Shown here: in pieces, positions 23,301-34,983 of the stretch | How the letters are laid out: every line of letters starts with the position of its first letter | How positions within the stretch are numbered: the stretch's first letter is position 1 | Source: Isoetes taiwanensis | Taxonomy: Eukaryota; Streptophyta; Lycopodiopsida; Isoetales; Isoetaceae | Length of the DNA: 64,000 bases | NCBI GenBank assembly: GCA_021234155.1 | Contig: JAJEKV010000223.1 | Span: 432,001-496,000, forward strand | Direction of reading: 5' to 3' | The notes under the pieces: generated by a model | Told to the model about the DNA's origin: nothing | Seen by the model: the letters and a program-made list of their open reading frames with translations, nothing else | Database searches by the model: none | Translations under genes and position numbers: made by a program

Positions 23301-24302
23301 CTTATACAATGCGTAGATGTCATTCATGTCATTCCCTCTGTCCTTCATTCCCTCTCCCCATTCCTTTTCTTTTATTTTCTTTTTTACCGTTTTTATGAAT
23401 GTTCCTACTCTGTTTTCTCTGAATTTGACTGTTATTTTGGCCTGTTTGCCTCCTCCTTGCTTGTCATCTGTTCTTCCCCTTGCCACATTCATCTTGAGCA
23501 GTATGGGTCTGTGTCCCTCCCTCCTTCCTAACGGCCATTCCCCTAACTCCATTTTTTCCGATTTCCTTTATTGCTTCCTCATTTGCTATCACATAGTCTA
23601 CTATACTGCTCCCGTGAGCGTTTGTGCTTGTGAACTGGCCCTTAACACCCACAATATACAAGAAGAGAGCATTCCTGTCCCCAAAAAACATCCCCGTTGA
23701 CGAATTCAACATCGAAATCATACGAATGATCTCAACAGACTCCAGGGGTTACTTTAGCATTGACAGGCTCAACGAAAACGACCAGACCGTCGAAGACCAC
23801 CAATGGCAACGACAGACTTCCTCAACGGCTTCAAACATCCGGCACTTCCACAACACGAACTCCAACCAAAGGTCAACACCATATGCCACATCACAAAGAC
23901 ACTAGACAAAGATAGAGGACTTGTAAAAAATGCAGAGTTATGGTATGCTCAATGCATGCTAGATTCGTAACCGTGAAAGTCCTAACGGGTCAACCACAAC
24001 ATATTGGAAACATACACCCCATTTCCCGAGTTGACTTCTTCTACCAACCAGACAACTGGCCCTGGACAATCCACAGACGACAACTACCACTACGACCTAC
24101 GTATTCAACAACATTCCACAGTTGCCTAGGCCTCACCTTGGACAAGATAGTCCTCGACCTACGCACTGAAGTCTTCACACATGGACAACTATACACAGCA
24201 CTCACTCGCGTGCGAAGAAAAGAAGACGTGCTCATCCTTCTCGACGAGTCTAATACCAGCAAGACCACAACAAACGTCGTCTACAAAGAACTGCTTCCAT
24301 AA
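20352..24302 (+). pseudogene. Helitron RepHel, copy 2 (5'-truncated)
   Basis: Homologous to copy 1 in the opposite orientation, starting at VAIMGRT within Rep and running to KELLP at 24302. HUH is changed: the copy-1 motif GLPHAHM reads GLPHRHI here. Walker A GKAGTGKTY is intact (about 22708). Walker B is destroyed: copy 1 IIWDEF is here Ile-Ile-stop-Asn-Glu-Phe. A 25-base deletion near 20763 shifts the frame, TGA replaces an Arg codon at 21209-21211, and another shift follows near 21835. A LINE scrap interrupts the helicase at about 23311-23640. It lacks the AT-hook exons and the whole 5' end. Non-functional. Confidence 0.9.
23311..23640 (-). mobile_element. LINE endonuclease fragment inside helicase copy 2
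   Basis: It splits the helicase between FLYN and LTPT, compared with copy 1. On the minus strand it encodes TNAHGSSIVDYVIANEE, which resembles the Ser-Val-Val-Asp-Tyr core of APE-type LINE endonucleases and matches SSVVDYLLVEE at about 51.6 kb. No target-site duplication is obvious, and a few helicase codons are lost at the junction. Confidence 0.7.
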
Positions 24303-24319
24303 ACAAGGTGCGTACCCCC

Positions 24320-24497
24320 CCAAAAAAAAAAAAAAGTAACGCTCCCTCCATCTCATGCCCAAGATGTAGATGGAGCACCGATCCCCTCGGAGATCGGTGC
24401 TCCCTCTACACCATGGGCACCGCACTGACGGTCGCACCTGGGTTCGACTCCCAGGGGTGCACAGGGTGCCGGCCCCGCCGGCACCAAATTCTTGTAG
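24320..24497 (+). mobile_element. Helitron-like 3' terminus, copy 2
   Basis: It follows the helicase stop: hairpin GAGCACCGATC/GATCGGTGCTC (24372-24403), T-arm-like GGTTCGACTCC (24441-24451), then a terminal hairpin with 9-bp stem and CCC loop (24465-24485) and AAATTCTTGTA. Compared with copy 1 it lacks about 77 bases between T-arm and terminal hairpin. The stems are kept by paired changes: GGCGCC in copy 1 is GGTGCC/GGCACC here, with both strands changed. Confidence 0.78.
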
Positions 24498-25147
24498 AGA
24501 ATATGAAGAAAAACGGGGCGTGGTTCAAATTCTTTTCAGTATCATCTTTGCCTTATTGTGCAATTTGATGCAACTTGTGCTATTTGAAATTATTCCGGTT
24601 CTATCTCAAGATCTCGATGGGTTAATTGGAAAGTGGATCTGTACGTCTTATAGCACTTCTAGTTTTCATTTTACCCTATTATCATTGTTACATAATACTC
24701 AGGAACAACGGGGTCAGGCGACAGAGAGCTACAATTAGTGCAGTGGGATTTCTTCTAACTTATTTATATGTATTTTGGGTTCATTTTCCTATGCCAGCGC
24801 AGCTTGTAAGCAGAGTTGGAGTTATAGACGTATCTTTTATGGCCGTGCTTCCTTGTGATTCACTGTTGCATCATAGTGGCATAGCCACATTCCCCAAGCT
24901 CTAAAAATCCACCTTTGACTTATTTTCTTCAGCCTTGCTGCCGAAATCTGCCATAGCCGCCTTCATCTGCTCACCATAGCCTTGCTGCCGAAATCCGCCA
25001 TAGCCGCCTTCGCTGCTCACCAAAACAGAGGAAAAGGAAAAAAAATCTGCCATAGCTGCCTTGCCCGCTCATCAAAACAGAGAAAAAAGGGGAAAAACAA
25101 CAAATCCGGCCAACTTGTTAACGGCATTTATTTTTTGCAGTCTAATT
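24498..25147. other. Spacer with imperfect short repeats
   Basis: No gene was seen. From 24925 to 25085 the words CTGCCGAAATC and GCCATAGC(C/T)GCCTT recur three or more times with CTCACCAAAACAGAG, a local degenerate tandem array. Confidence 0.45.
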
Positions 25148-25260
25148 GGTCTGTTAAGCAATGAGAGATAATAATCTCTCGTTGTCTCTCATGAGATACT
25201 GTATAAAAATTATCTCTCGCCGTATACGACGAGAGATAAAAAAAAATGGAGCATGTGGGT

Positions 25261-25334
<74 letters not shown>

Positions 25335-25335
25335 G
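25148..25335. repeat. (GA)n-bearing repeat, left copy
   Basis: It starts GGTCTGTTAAGC, has internal palindromic GAGAGAT/ATCTCTC words, then CGACGAGAGAT and GAGCATGTGG, and ends in a (GA)n tract of about 70 bases (25262-25331). The same order recurs at 27851-28070 in the same orientation. The two copies flank the PIF/Harbinger relic. Confidence 0.7.
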
Positions 25336-25774
25336 TTGGCCACATCTTTGACTTAGAGATGACGAGAGAGAATACGAGAGAATACGAGAGATGAGAGATG
25401 GGGAGAGATGGAGAGATGGGTGAGAGTGGGAAACCCAACTCTCACCTCGAGATGATTCGCCCCTAAACACCGTTAGGGGCGTTTTCATTGCCCACTAACC
25501 AAACAATTAGCCTTAATTTTCGCCGCTCAAAAAAAAACCGCCCGAAATGTTTTCCCACACCGAATACCGAGCCATTTCCCCTGTTTCTTGATCTTCAAGG
25601 CCGCCTAATTCTTGCTCCAAGTATCCAATTCCTCGAAGCAAATAGCCGACACGATCCGGTATTCATCCGATCACGCATGGCATTTTCATTATGTTTTTGT
25701 GCATTCGTTCATTAATTTCTGATCGTCAATTTCCTTTTATGTCGCCCTTATTCCCAATCAATTAATTGATTCGG

Positions 25775-26977
25775 ATGTCTAAGGCCTCTCGATCTGCTTT
25801 GCCAGCAACCAGCAAGCCTTTCGTGCCTCCTCGGATTGAAAAAATGGCACCAAGAAGGACCCGGAAAATGACAGGCCAGATCTCCATGGATGTGCAATTG
25901 GAGACTAATTCTGAGCCAATTCCCTCTTCAAGACAGTCAAAAGAAAAGAGATCCAAGCGTGTATTCAGCGAAATTCAGGCATCCTCCAATATTGTGAGTG
26001 AATCTTTAGATACCGATTCTTCTTTGGCTATTGTTGTGCATGAGCAGGAAAATTCGAAAGTGATAGACACAAAGAATAGGAAGTCCCCTGTGCAATGGAC
26101 AGATCACGGTGTCTCCACATTCCTCAATCTCCTGAACGAGATGAAATTGGTAACCGGAGGCACCCTCAACCTCTCCAACACACAGTGGAGGGAAATTATG
26201 ATGAAATTGCAGCTCTTTGTTGGGGGTTTAGTGGAGCTGAGACAACTAAAGAACAAATGGGATAAGCTGCAAGCTAAATTTAAAGATGAGAAGGAGGCTT
26301 GTAGCCATACGTGGGTTACGAACCATCAAGTTGGCAAAGTGGTATGACGAGAATGGAAGAAGTTAAATATGGTGTTACCTCGATAATCCAATACCGTGTC
26401 CGGGTGGTGATGATGGTGAATTTGGCAATGAAGCTTCGAGGTCCGCAGACTTGCATGCCAATTACTCGTAATCTTTCATGAATGAGTTTTTGAAACTGTT
26501 GGAACAGATGCAAAGATTTGAAGACCAATTTGCTGATCCACCCAATTCAAACAATGATGTTAACACGGAAATCCAAGCAAAGTCCGGTGATGCGAAATTC
26601 CAATCAATAGGACACCCACGGGGAAACCGCATTGCAGATTCTTCAAGTCCTAGATCGTGAAAGCAGCATGTAATCAGCCTGGAGTTTGTGGAAAACCTAC
26701 AAGTAGAAAGAAGTCCAGGTTGCAAATAGATGAGGACATTGCAATGGGAATATCACAGATGGCAAGCACATTTGGGGACACAGAGGTGAAGAAATTAGAT
26801 TTTCTGAAAGAAGAAAGTGCAAGAAAAATTGAGTTGGTCAGGGAATTGGAAACAATAAGATCTGCAAACAGTCTGAAAATTGCAGAGTCAATGGCTGCAA
26901 TGACTCAAAGCATATGTGAAATGACAAAGGAGACCTTGCTCGAAATTGCCAAACTTGCTGCCAAAAACAAGGAATAA
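25775..26977 (+). pseudogene. PIF/Harbinger ORF1, Myb/SANT-like protein relic
   Basis: Start MSKASRSALPATSKP. Residues about 110-185 form a Myb/SANT-like DNA-binding domain of the type found in plant PIF/Harbinger ORF1 proteins: PVQWTDHGVSTFLNLL, then TQWREIMMKL, then LKNKWDKLQAKFKDE. A stop at 26345 and further stops (for example near 26369) break the middle. Later segments (CPGGDDGEFGNEASRSADL, then coiled-coil-like 26760-26977 ending AAKNKE) are still open. In working elements this protein acts with the transposase at the element ends. It converges on the truncated transposase 10 bases away. Confidence 0.75.
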
Positions 26978-26987
26978 AGGTTCGTTT

Positions 26988-27515
26988 TCAGTTATTTGCA
27001 TCATGGAATTCCTTAATGCACTGAATTAATCTTGCACCTGTAGGCATTGCAACAAAACGTTTGTAAAGCATTGTCTTCGAAGCCAAAACAAGCGTGATTT
27101 TCTTGGTATATTTCTGTATTGTTGCTTTCCCAACATAAAATCTCTGACCGACATGTAAGGGCATATCCCCGTGTGCAAGAAAATACAGAACCATAGCAAC
27201 TGCTTTCCTGGGATCAACAGGGGGCCTTACTTTAATACCGGGCCTGACAAGATAGGGCACAATTAAACCTACCAATCTCTCAAATGTGGCTCTCTTCATC
27301 CTGTAAAATTGGTGCCACATATCATCTTCAAAGGAAGCTATACAATTCCATGCGTGGTTATCAATATTATCCCATTGTGTTCTCTGCCTTGGAGCAATCC
27401 AAAATCTTCTTGGTGGTCTTCTAACCCTGCTGGAACCCGCAACCATTAACGCTGCAGATGCGCAAAAAAACATACCATTGTTGTATTCTAAAACATCATC
27501 ATCGAACAGGGTCAT
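26988..27515 (-). pseudogene. PIF/Harbinger transposase, N-terminal part only
   Basis: 176 codons matching the N-terminus of plant HARBI1-like nucleases: MWHQFYRMKRATFERLVGLI, PPVDPRKAVAMVLYFLAHGD, then a helix-turn-helix-like VGKATIQKYTKKI. The open frame stops just where the catalytic DDE domain should begin, so an internal deletion has removed the catalytic core. It lies tail to tail with ORF1. No transposase activity is possible. Confidence 0.85.
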
Positions 27516-27850
27516 TGGATCTTGAGCTCATTGAGTTCCAATAGCTGCAAACAGATATCTCAGTAATGCAAACCGAAAGTGTCAAAGCACGAAAAAGCAC
27601 CAAGAATCATACCAAGAATGACCGGATCCATGGTTTAGTGGCCGGAATCGAAAAGAATGGGGAGGGAAAACTAGAAATGAATTATCCCACATAGCCCTCA
27701 CGAACCAAGAAAAATCTGTGCTTGAATATCCCACAATTTGGCCCGAATTGAACGTTACGATCGAATTATCCCACATTTTTCTCGCCGGGCCGGAATTGAT
27801 GCGTGATCGAAAAATCCGCAAACGGCAAAAATCTGCCAATAACAGAGGTT

Positions 27851-28070
<220 letters not shown>

Positions 28071-28077
28071 CTAGGCT

Positions 28078-28720
28078 AAATGGCATGGTTGACCCACCTT
28101 GGCATGTTGGAGCCCACGTGGCATGTTCATGCCAACTAGGTGGCATGTTAGAGCCCACGTGGCATATTTGAGCCACCTTGGCATGTTGGAGCCTAGGTGG
28201 CATGTTGGAGCCCGCGTGGTACCTTGGCATGTTGGAGCCTAGGTGGCATGTTTGAAACACCTTGTCATGTTGGAGCCTAGGTGGCATGTTTGAGCCACCT
28301 TGGCACGTTGGAGTCCACGTGGCATGGTTGAGCCACCTTGGCATGTTGGAGCCTAGGTGGCATGTTGGAGCCCATGTGGCATGTTTGAGCCACCTTGGCA
28401 TGTTGGAGCGTAGGTGGCATGTTTGAGCCACCTTGGCACATTGGAGTCCACGTTGAGCCACCTTGGCATGTTGGAGCCTAGGTGGCATGTTTGAGCCACC
28501 TCGGCATGTTGGAGCCTAGGTGGCATGTTGAAGCCACCTTGGCATGTTGCAGCGTAGGTGGCATGTTTGAGCCACCTTGGCATGTTGGAGCCTAGGTGCC
28601 GTGTTTGAGCCATATTGGCATGTTGGAGCCCACGTGGTATGGTTGAGCCACCTTGTCATGTTGGAGCCTAGGTGGCATGTTTGAGCCACCTTGACATGTT
28701 GGAGTCGCTAGGTGCCATGT
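28078..28720. repeat. 38-bp minisatellite array
   Basis: About 16-17 imperfect units of a 38-bp motif containing TTGGCATGTTGGAGCC, TAGGTGGCATGTTTGAGCC and AC. Some units are half-length or truncated. It begins immediately beyond the (GA)n tract. The long open frames across it are a by-product of periodicity, not genes. Confidence 0.9.
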
Positions 28721-29643
28721 CACCCAAAATTTGCCAACGTCACCCCATGAAAAACCAAAGATGTACATCTTTTCATTAGTGGCCTAGTCAAAACTTGACC
28801 TTGCTTACTTGGCATGCCATGTCAACAATTGGAGGGCCACATCATTTTTTCCATGCTCTTTGCTGGCGTGACAAGTGTAACAACATCAAGATTCCATTAT
28901 AAACATTTATTTCCTATGGGTTTGTAGACCCGGCTTTGTAAGGAATGTTTCAATGGTTATCCAGAGAATCATTCTAGAAGTACAAAGGACATAGGATTGA
29001 TCATATCATGGCCCACAAGTTTGCCTTATGTTATATGGCGCCCGTATTATTGGACATGCATATCACCTTGTGATATTCATTTCCTTTCCTCCTAGTCTGC
29101 TCGAAATGTTGCAGAGTTAGAAGCTCTCAATTTGGACTCACGAGATTCAACAAGAGATTTAGCAACTCAAGAAATTTAACAACTCCCTTCATGAATCGTC
29201 CATGTGAATGAGGAAATGAAATTTCATTCCATCATATGACTTGACAAACTCAAAGTCCTAAGGCATAGGGCAATTTGGGAATTCTTAACTCATTGTGAAT
29301 GGAATTCAACTATTGAGAATGTAAGCATGGGAAGGGCCAGCTTGTTTCTCACTTTGCCGGGTTTGTTTCTCGCTTTGCCCTGTTGAGCAACTATGGCAAT
29401 GGCCGCTTTGTATCTTGGTCCTTTTATAGCTATGGCCTCTTTTAAATCTTGCATAATTGTTTGTGTAATAAAGAAAAGCTAAAATGATGGGCTAATTTCT
29501 AGTCTGCAATCCTAGTGTTTCAGTTTAATATGGAAAATGTGAGGGCCATATGGCCATGACCAATATAGCAAGGGCGTGCGCACAGCGCACGTCCTGGCCA
29601 ATTTGGCCATGGCAATATGGCCTGAATATAGCAGGACCCATAG
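28721..29643. other. Spacer, no gene seen
   Basis: AT-rich with no recognised domain. A TTTGTTTCTC(A/G)CTTTGCC phrase is duplicated at 29342-29380. Confidence 0.4.
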
Positions 29644-30740
29644 GAATAGAATAGAATAGAATAGTTTTTTTAACGTCCACGAAGACCAATAGGTCATGGG
29701 ACCCATATAATGGGCTAGTACAATCATTACTACTAGGATTAAAAAACCCCTACCTCGAAAGGTGTTCAAGGGAAAAACCTTTGCAGTAATGATGATACTA
29801 GACAAGCTTAGATAATGACTACTGAGGGCTTAGTAATTGCAGACGTTTATCTAGAACCTCAAGTATGTATAATGCCAAGTCATGCACAGATGGTGCGCTG
29901 AGAAGTTGTGGAAGCGTGGAATGGAATGCTAAGGTCGAAAAATGATTAGGACTATCTCAAAAGCGAGGGGCAACTCGGAAGAGTATGGCTTTCATCTTCA
30001 ATAACACATGAATGGCAGCAGGCACATAGTCGCTTCTTGCGGCAATTGCGGCGCGCTCCCATCTACCGTCTCAATCCAGAGCACCTGTGGGACCCCGTGC
30101 GAATTGATGCAATAGCTACAAGCTTGTTCTGGACAATGAAGCAAGCAAATAAGCTTGGGGCCCTGGTGCCAAAGTGGGATTTATGTGTGCATGATAATGA
30201 CCCGGTTTTCACTTGGGCCAAAGTAAGCTGCGTCCCATATCTTTTGAGAAAAACGACCATTAAGATATTGTTGCAAAAGCTCGGGATCGAAGCGGCAAGC
30301 ATCGGGCCGATGCTCACGTTTGTACCCATTCCCAGCGGGCAAACCATGTAGTGCAATGCTCTTTCCAACATCGTTTCAAGCCGAGGAGATTCAGCCATGG
30401 CAAGTGCAAGAACGGGATACCTAACATCATCCATGTGGTGCACCTTGCGGATATAGTGGAGATGGCGCTTCATGGCGAGAATCTTTGAAGAGGCCAAAAC
30501 CACATCTCTTGTAAAAGAATAGCATAGGGCACCGTTGTTTTAACTCCAAGGCTGTAAGTGAGAAAGGACTTTTGCACCCCCTCCAAGCTCTCCCAAGCAC
30601 TAGCACTAATGGCAGGCCCCCACACTTCAGAACCATACAGTAAAACAGGCTCTACCAAAGCCCGAAACAAGTGGGCTTTCCGTGGCCAATCATGAATTTC
30701 TGCGCGAAAACAATTGTTTTGCATTGCATAGGAAAAAGCA
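29644..30740 (-). mobile_element. LINE relic with (GAATA)n tail
   Basis: 5'-truncated minus-strand LINE. The 3' end has the pentamer run (GAATA)n at 29644-29664, then ACGTCCAC and GGTCATGGGACCC, as in the 47.7-kb LINE. The upstream part encodes FRALVEPVLLYGSEVWGP (about 30640-30690), the thumb/connection region of the same family. The RT catalytic block is absent and frames are broken. Confidence 0.8.
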
Positions 30741-30833
30741 TCCCCATATGGAAAAATATCCCCGCAAAAAATAATGGTGTCAGATGTTGAAATGAAAATA
30801 AGAATTAAACTATGTAGTGAAAAAACTAGCCCA

Positions 30834-30998
30834 GATGGATGGCCCAGATTTTGACAGAGGTGGACGGCCGAGATTACAATTTTCGTAGTGTTATCCTATT
30901 GGTTGGACTAAAGAAATGGATGGTCCAAATTTCGGAAAAGATGGACAGTTAAGATGGAAATCCTCCTGGTTTCATCCTATTGGTCGAATTATTAGGCC
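30834..30998. repeat. Imperfect 81-bp tandem duplication
   Basis: Units 30834-30914 and 30915-30998 both run from ATGGATGG(C/T)CCA to ATCCTATTGGT(T/C)G, with about 25% divergence. Non-coding. Confidence 0.65.
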
Positions 30999-30999
30999 G

Positions 31000-32708
31000 G
31001 TTTCCCGTGCTCAGGGCATTTGCGTGCACAGCCATGGCGGATCCGACAGAAGCACACATCTATGGCGGCTACTTTGCCTTCATACCGCCTTCTATCGTGG
31101 CGCTCAAGTTTTTCCGTGGCGAAGCTCCCTTGGCTATGGTGATGGCAAATCCGGCAGCTTTCTTAGAGATTTATTTTCTAAGCTTTGTTCTGTCCTATTT
31201 AATGAATTCTAATTAAATAGCTATTGTGATGTCCGGCCAGGATACCCTGGTTAAACAATGCAAACTCGAATAGGTGGCGATTTCTATAAGCTCCATTGCT
31301 CCTGTGATTTCTGCAAACTCCATTACTCCTTTTCGCTCTGATCGAACTATAAAAGCCTCATGCATGAAAGCCTCCTAAGCTGTTTTTCAAGATCGTTCCT
31401 TGTCGGATCTATGCACAAATCTAGCACTCTAAAAATTAGTGTTGCAGGTTTTGCAAGGGAGTGCTCATTCTAGATTATCTCAGTAAGTCATTTCCTTTTG
31501 CATGTTTTATAACTCAAATCTTAGACTAATGGCTATTCTGTTGCAGGTGAATGGCATCTATTTTGCGCGACAGTTCAGGATTTATTGCGAGGGCTTCTGT
31601 AATTCATTTTTCTTCCCTTTTGTAGCTGATGCAATTCATTGTCTAACAAGAAACCATTTTTACTTCTATTTTATATTTTATGGTTGCACATGTTTACCTC
31701 AGTATTTAATCTAGCATTGAAGAAATCCAATTAGCCCAGTTGATTGAAGATATCCAGTTAGCACAGTCAACTGTGCTACAGTAACTAGGTCAATACCCTG
31801 GCTACAGTGTCTTTAACCTTAAAGCATTGAAATCACATTATTTTTAAAGCAGTGAAATCGCATTAGTTAAATGTTTTGAACCTTAACCATTCTGTTTTAA
31901 CCTTAACCATTAATTTAATGTTTTAGACCTGTTTTAATTTAATGTTAGGGGTTGTATTCAAATAATATTATGCCTTAATGGACTTGTTTGGGCTTGATTC
32001 CCAAAAGGCCTTTGTAAAATAAATAAGAGCAATATTGGATCAATAAGAGCAATAAATAATAACAAATAAGGCTTTTGTTGTTATCATTAAAACTAGTTGT
32101 TTTGTAAATGTGAAAGAATGGTTTTTTTCTTTCTTTCCTTTTTTTTTTTCCACAGCAAAAACAACACTTAAAACAATAGCTATTTAAAAAACAAATGGTG
32201 TCTATTTTCTAATAACTATATATTGTATTAGGAAAATAACATTTGAAAACAACAATTATTTTTTAAACAATACATTTGGCTTCTCAAAAATTACATATCT
32301 TTTTTTGGAAAAACAATATCAACTTCTAAAAACTACAAATAGAGAAAAAAAGAAAAACACACATAGAAAACGGAAAAAGAATTGTCTTTTTTAGTTTTTT
32401 CACATGTACTAATATTCAAACCTACATGTGTTATTTATAAGACAAACAACGCGTGGCTCCGCAAAAAAACAACAGTCAAGAAAAAACCACACGTTGACAA
32501 AAGTCCGCTAAAAACAATAGTGAAAAGAAGGACACGTTGACTACAAAAGGGTGCCAGAAAAACCACGGTGGGATTTTTTGCCAAAAAACCACTGTCTCTT
32601 TGTGCAAATCCAGATAAATTGGCCACGTAGACTATTGAGGCCATTTTGGTGTTTTTAGCATAAAATAATAGATAAAAACAACTGTGGACCAAAAATTGGG
32701 GTGAATGT
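31000..32708. other. AT-rich gene-poor stretch
   Basis: No supported gene. It contains poly-A/T-rich DNA (31850-32430) and small repeats of TTTAACCTTAA and AATAAGAGCAATA. Confidence 0.45.
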
Positions 32709-32823
32709 GTAAAATAGATGTGAATTAGTATAACATATAAATGTAACAAAATTATCATAGAATGAGTAAAGTTATTATCATGAGATGGTTTGCGGCATCA
32801 ATTAACATGGCCATTAGCTTTTG

Positions 32824-33024
32824 TCACTCAGACCATTCGTCCATGGTCTCGAGCCAAGTCACAAACGATGGATCCCTCCAATAAATTCTATAGAATATAC
32901 CTCCAACTAACCCTGTAGCAATGCTAGTGATCACTGCATTCTCTTTGATCCCTTCTACAATCTTAGTTAAAATATTCTTCCCAAACGCCCATGCTAACTT
33001 AGCAATGGGGATTTGGGATACCAT
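32824..33024 (-). CDS. Putative membrane microprotein, copy 1 (66 aa)
   Basis: I do not recognise the family. The protein starts MVSQIPIAKLAWAFGKN and has an amphipathic basic first half. One likely membrane segment follows (ITSIATGLVGGIFYRIYW), and the tail is acidic and ends MDEWSE. The paralogous ORF 1 kb away keeps length, start and both segments. Both begin 3 codons after AAAGCC in a conserved 75-bp upstream block. Reading-frame retention after duplication argues for a real gene, but it could also be an exon of a longer one. No ribosome or expression evidence is available from sequence. Confidence 0.5.
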   Translation of the reverse strand: MVSQIPIAKLAWAFGKNILTKIVEGIKENAVITSIATGLVGGIFYRIYWRDPSFVTWLETMDEWSE

Positions 33025-33849
33025 GACTTTGGCTTTTAGTTTTTAGTGAATAAGTACGCGGACACTACGACAAGGACACTACCACCATCTGACACATCAA
33101 ACATGAATAAAATGCACATATGACATATTCAACAAAACTTGAACTTATTCAAATTTAAAAGATAGCACTTTAAGGATGTCATTATAAGAATATATGTATT
33201 ATTTAATTCTTCTTGATTATTATATTATTTATAATTTTTAATTATATAAATTTAACCTTAAATTAAAACCTTAACAGTTATCAAAGCATAAAATTGCTTT
33301 TCAAACTAATTTTCACTTGAATCTATTTAGAATTAGACATTTCAAGAACATAAAATTTTAATTTTCAGTGATTTAACAAATTTAATGTTAACAATCATGA
33401 TAATTTCTAAATGAAATATGATGGTTTGATAAACGATGACTTAAAATTATTATAAGAATTTCACAATTTACAAGCTTTGACACTTTTAACAACACTTTAA
33501 GAAAAGTTTTAGTTTGAAATTCATTAAATTATAAACTTAATGTCTTAATTATAACTATGAATAATTGAAAATTAATCAATAATAAACTTTTCAAAAAAAA
33601 AAATGTTATTAAAGCATAAGTGTAACCATTTAATTAATTTCTTTTTAAAATTTTCTTTTAAGTATTTTGAAAAATAACATTTAATTATTCAGGACAGATT
33701 CAGCTTTAGTAGTACGCATCGTTCAAATAAATGGCAACCAATCTAAAAATAGATGTGAATTAGTATAACATGTTAATGTAATAAAATTATCATAAAATGA
33801 GTAAAAGTTATTACCATGAGATGGTTTGCGGCATCAATTAACATGGCTA

Positions 33850-34062
33850 TTAGGTTTCTCGCTCAGACCATTCGTCCATGGTCTCGGGCCAAGTCACGAA
33901 CGACGGATCCCTCCAATAAATTCTATAGAACATACCTCCTACTAACCCAAGTGTAGCAACGTTAATCATCACTGCATTCTCTTTGATCCCTTCTACAATC
34001 TTAGTTAAAACATCCTTCCCAAATGCCCATGCTAACTTAGCAATGGAGATTTGGGATACCAT
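33850..34062 (-). CDS. Putative membrane microprotein, copy 2 (70 aa)
   Basis: Paralogue of the 66-aa ORF in the upstream duplication unit. It starts MVSQISIAKLAWAFGKD. The membrane segment reads VATLGLVGGMFYRIYW and includes one extra in-frame residue. The tail extends to WSERET because the stop differs. Differences from copy 1 include conservative swaps (Ile/Val/Met, Asn/Asp) and no frame break. Family unknown. Possible roles (mitochondrial or other single-pass membrane peptide) are speculation. Confidence 0.5.
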   Translation of the reverse strand: MVSQISIAKLAWAFGKDVLTKIVEGIKENAVMINVATLGLVGGMFYRIYWRDPSFVTWPETMDEWSERET

Positions 34063-34983
34063 GACTTTGGCTTTTAGTTTTGAGTGAATAAGTACGCGGA
34101 CACTACGACAAGGACACTACCACCATCTGACACATATGACACATCACACATGAATAAAATGCACATATGACATATTCAACAAAACTTGAACTTATTTAAA
34201 TTTAAAAGATAGCACTTTAAGGATGTCATTATAAGAATATATGTATTATATTTAATTCTTCTTGATTATTATATTATTTATAATTTTTAATTATATAAAT
34301 TTATCCTTAAATTAAAACCTTAACAGTTATCAAAGCATAAAATTGCTTTTCAAACTAATTTTCACTTGAATCTATTTAGAATTAGACATTTCAAGAACAT
34401 AAAATTTCAATTTTCAGTGATTTAACAAATTCAATGTTAACAATCATGATAATTTCTAAATGAAATATGATGGTTTGATAAACGATGACTTAAAATTATT
34501 ATAAGAATTTCACAATTTACAAGCTTTGACACTTTTAAAAACACTTTAAGAAAAGTTTTAGTTTGAAATTTATTAAATTATAAAGTTAATGTTTTAATTA
34601 TAACTATGAATAATTGAAAATACATTGAAAATTAATCAATAATAAACTTTTCAAAAAAAAAAGTTATTAAAGCATAAGTGTAACCATTTAATTAATTTCA
34701 TTTTAAACTTTTCTTGTATAGATATACAAGCCGCTCCCAATCTTTGCAAACGGTTAAGGTAGGTTTGAGGTCCTGTAAAGGCACCTTCTGAAGTATAAGC
34801 AGTATGAGCTCCGGTGGAAGGTAGATCGCCATTCTTTCATCAAGGTCGTTTGTGAAATAGAATTGAACCAAAGACTACGTAAATGTAAGCTGGGATGTAT
34901 CAAATGATATCTCTAATATATAATTGTAATATGGGAAGGTAAGGGACCAGGTTAAACGTGTTTAGAATTTCAATGGTTAAAGA

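Larger units (their letters stand above)
32709..34714. repeat. 1-kb tandem duplication
   Basis: Unit 1 (about 32709-33660) and unit 2 (about 33746-34714) align almost end to end, starting AAATAGATGTGAATTAGTAT and ending CATAAGTGTAACCATTTAAT then TAATTTC. Divergence is a few per cent in the non-coding part, with small indels (such as ACACATATG). Each unit carries one small minus-strand ORF and the same upstream sequence. Confidence 0.92.

Noticed and set aside
25128-25488. Long Ser-Leu or Arg-Glu open frames
   Set aside because: They are translations of the (GA)n tract with no start context or domain.
28078-28720. CRISPR array
   Set aside because: Units are contiguous without unique spacers, and the context is a eukaryotic transposon cluster. 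It is a minisatellite.
32824-34062. Known cytochrome oxidase or HIG1-type small subunit
   Set aside because: The membrane microprotein has no recognisable signature of these families, so I left the function open.
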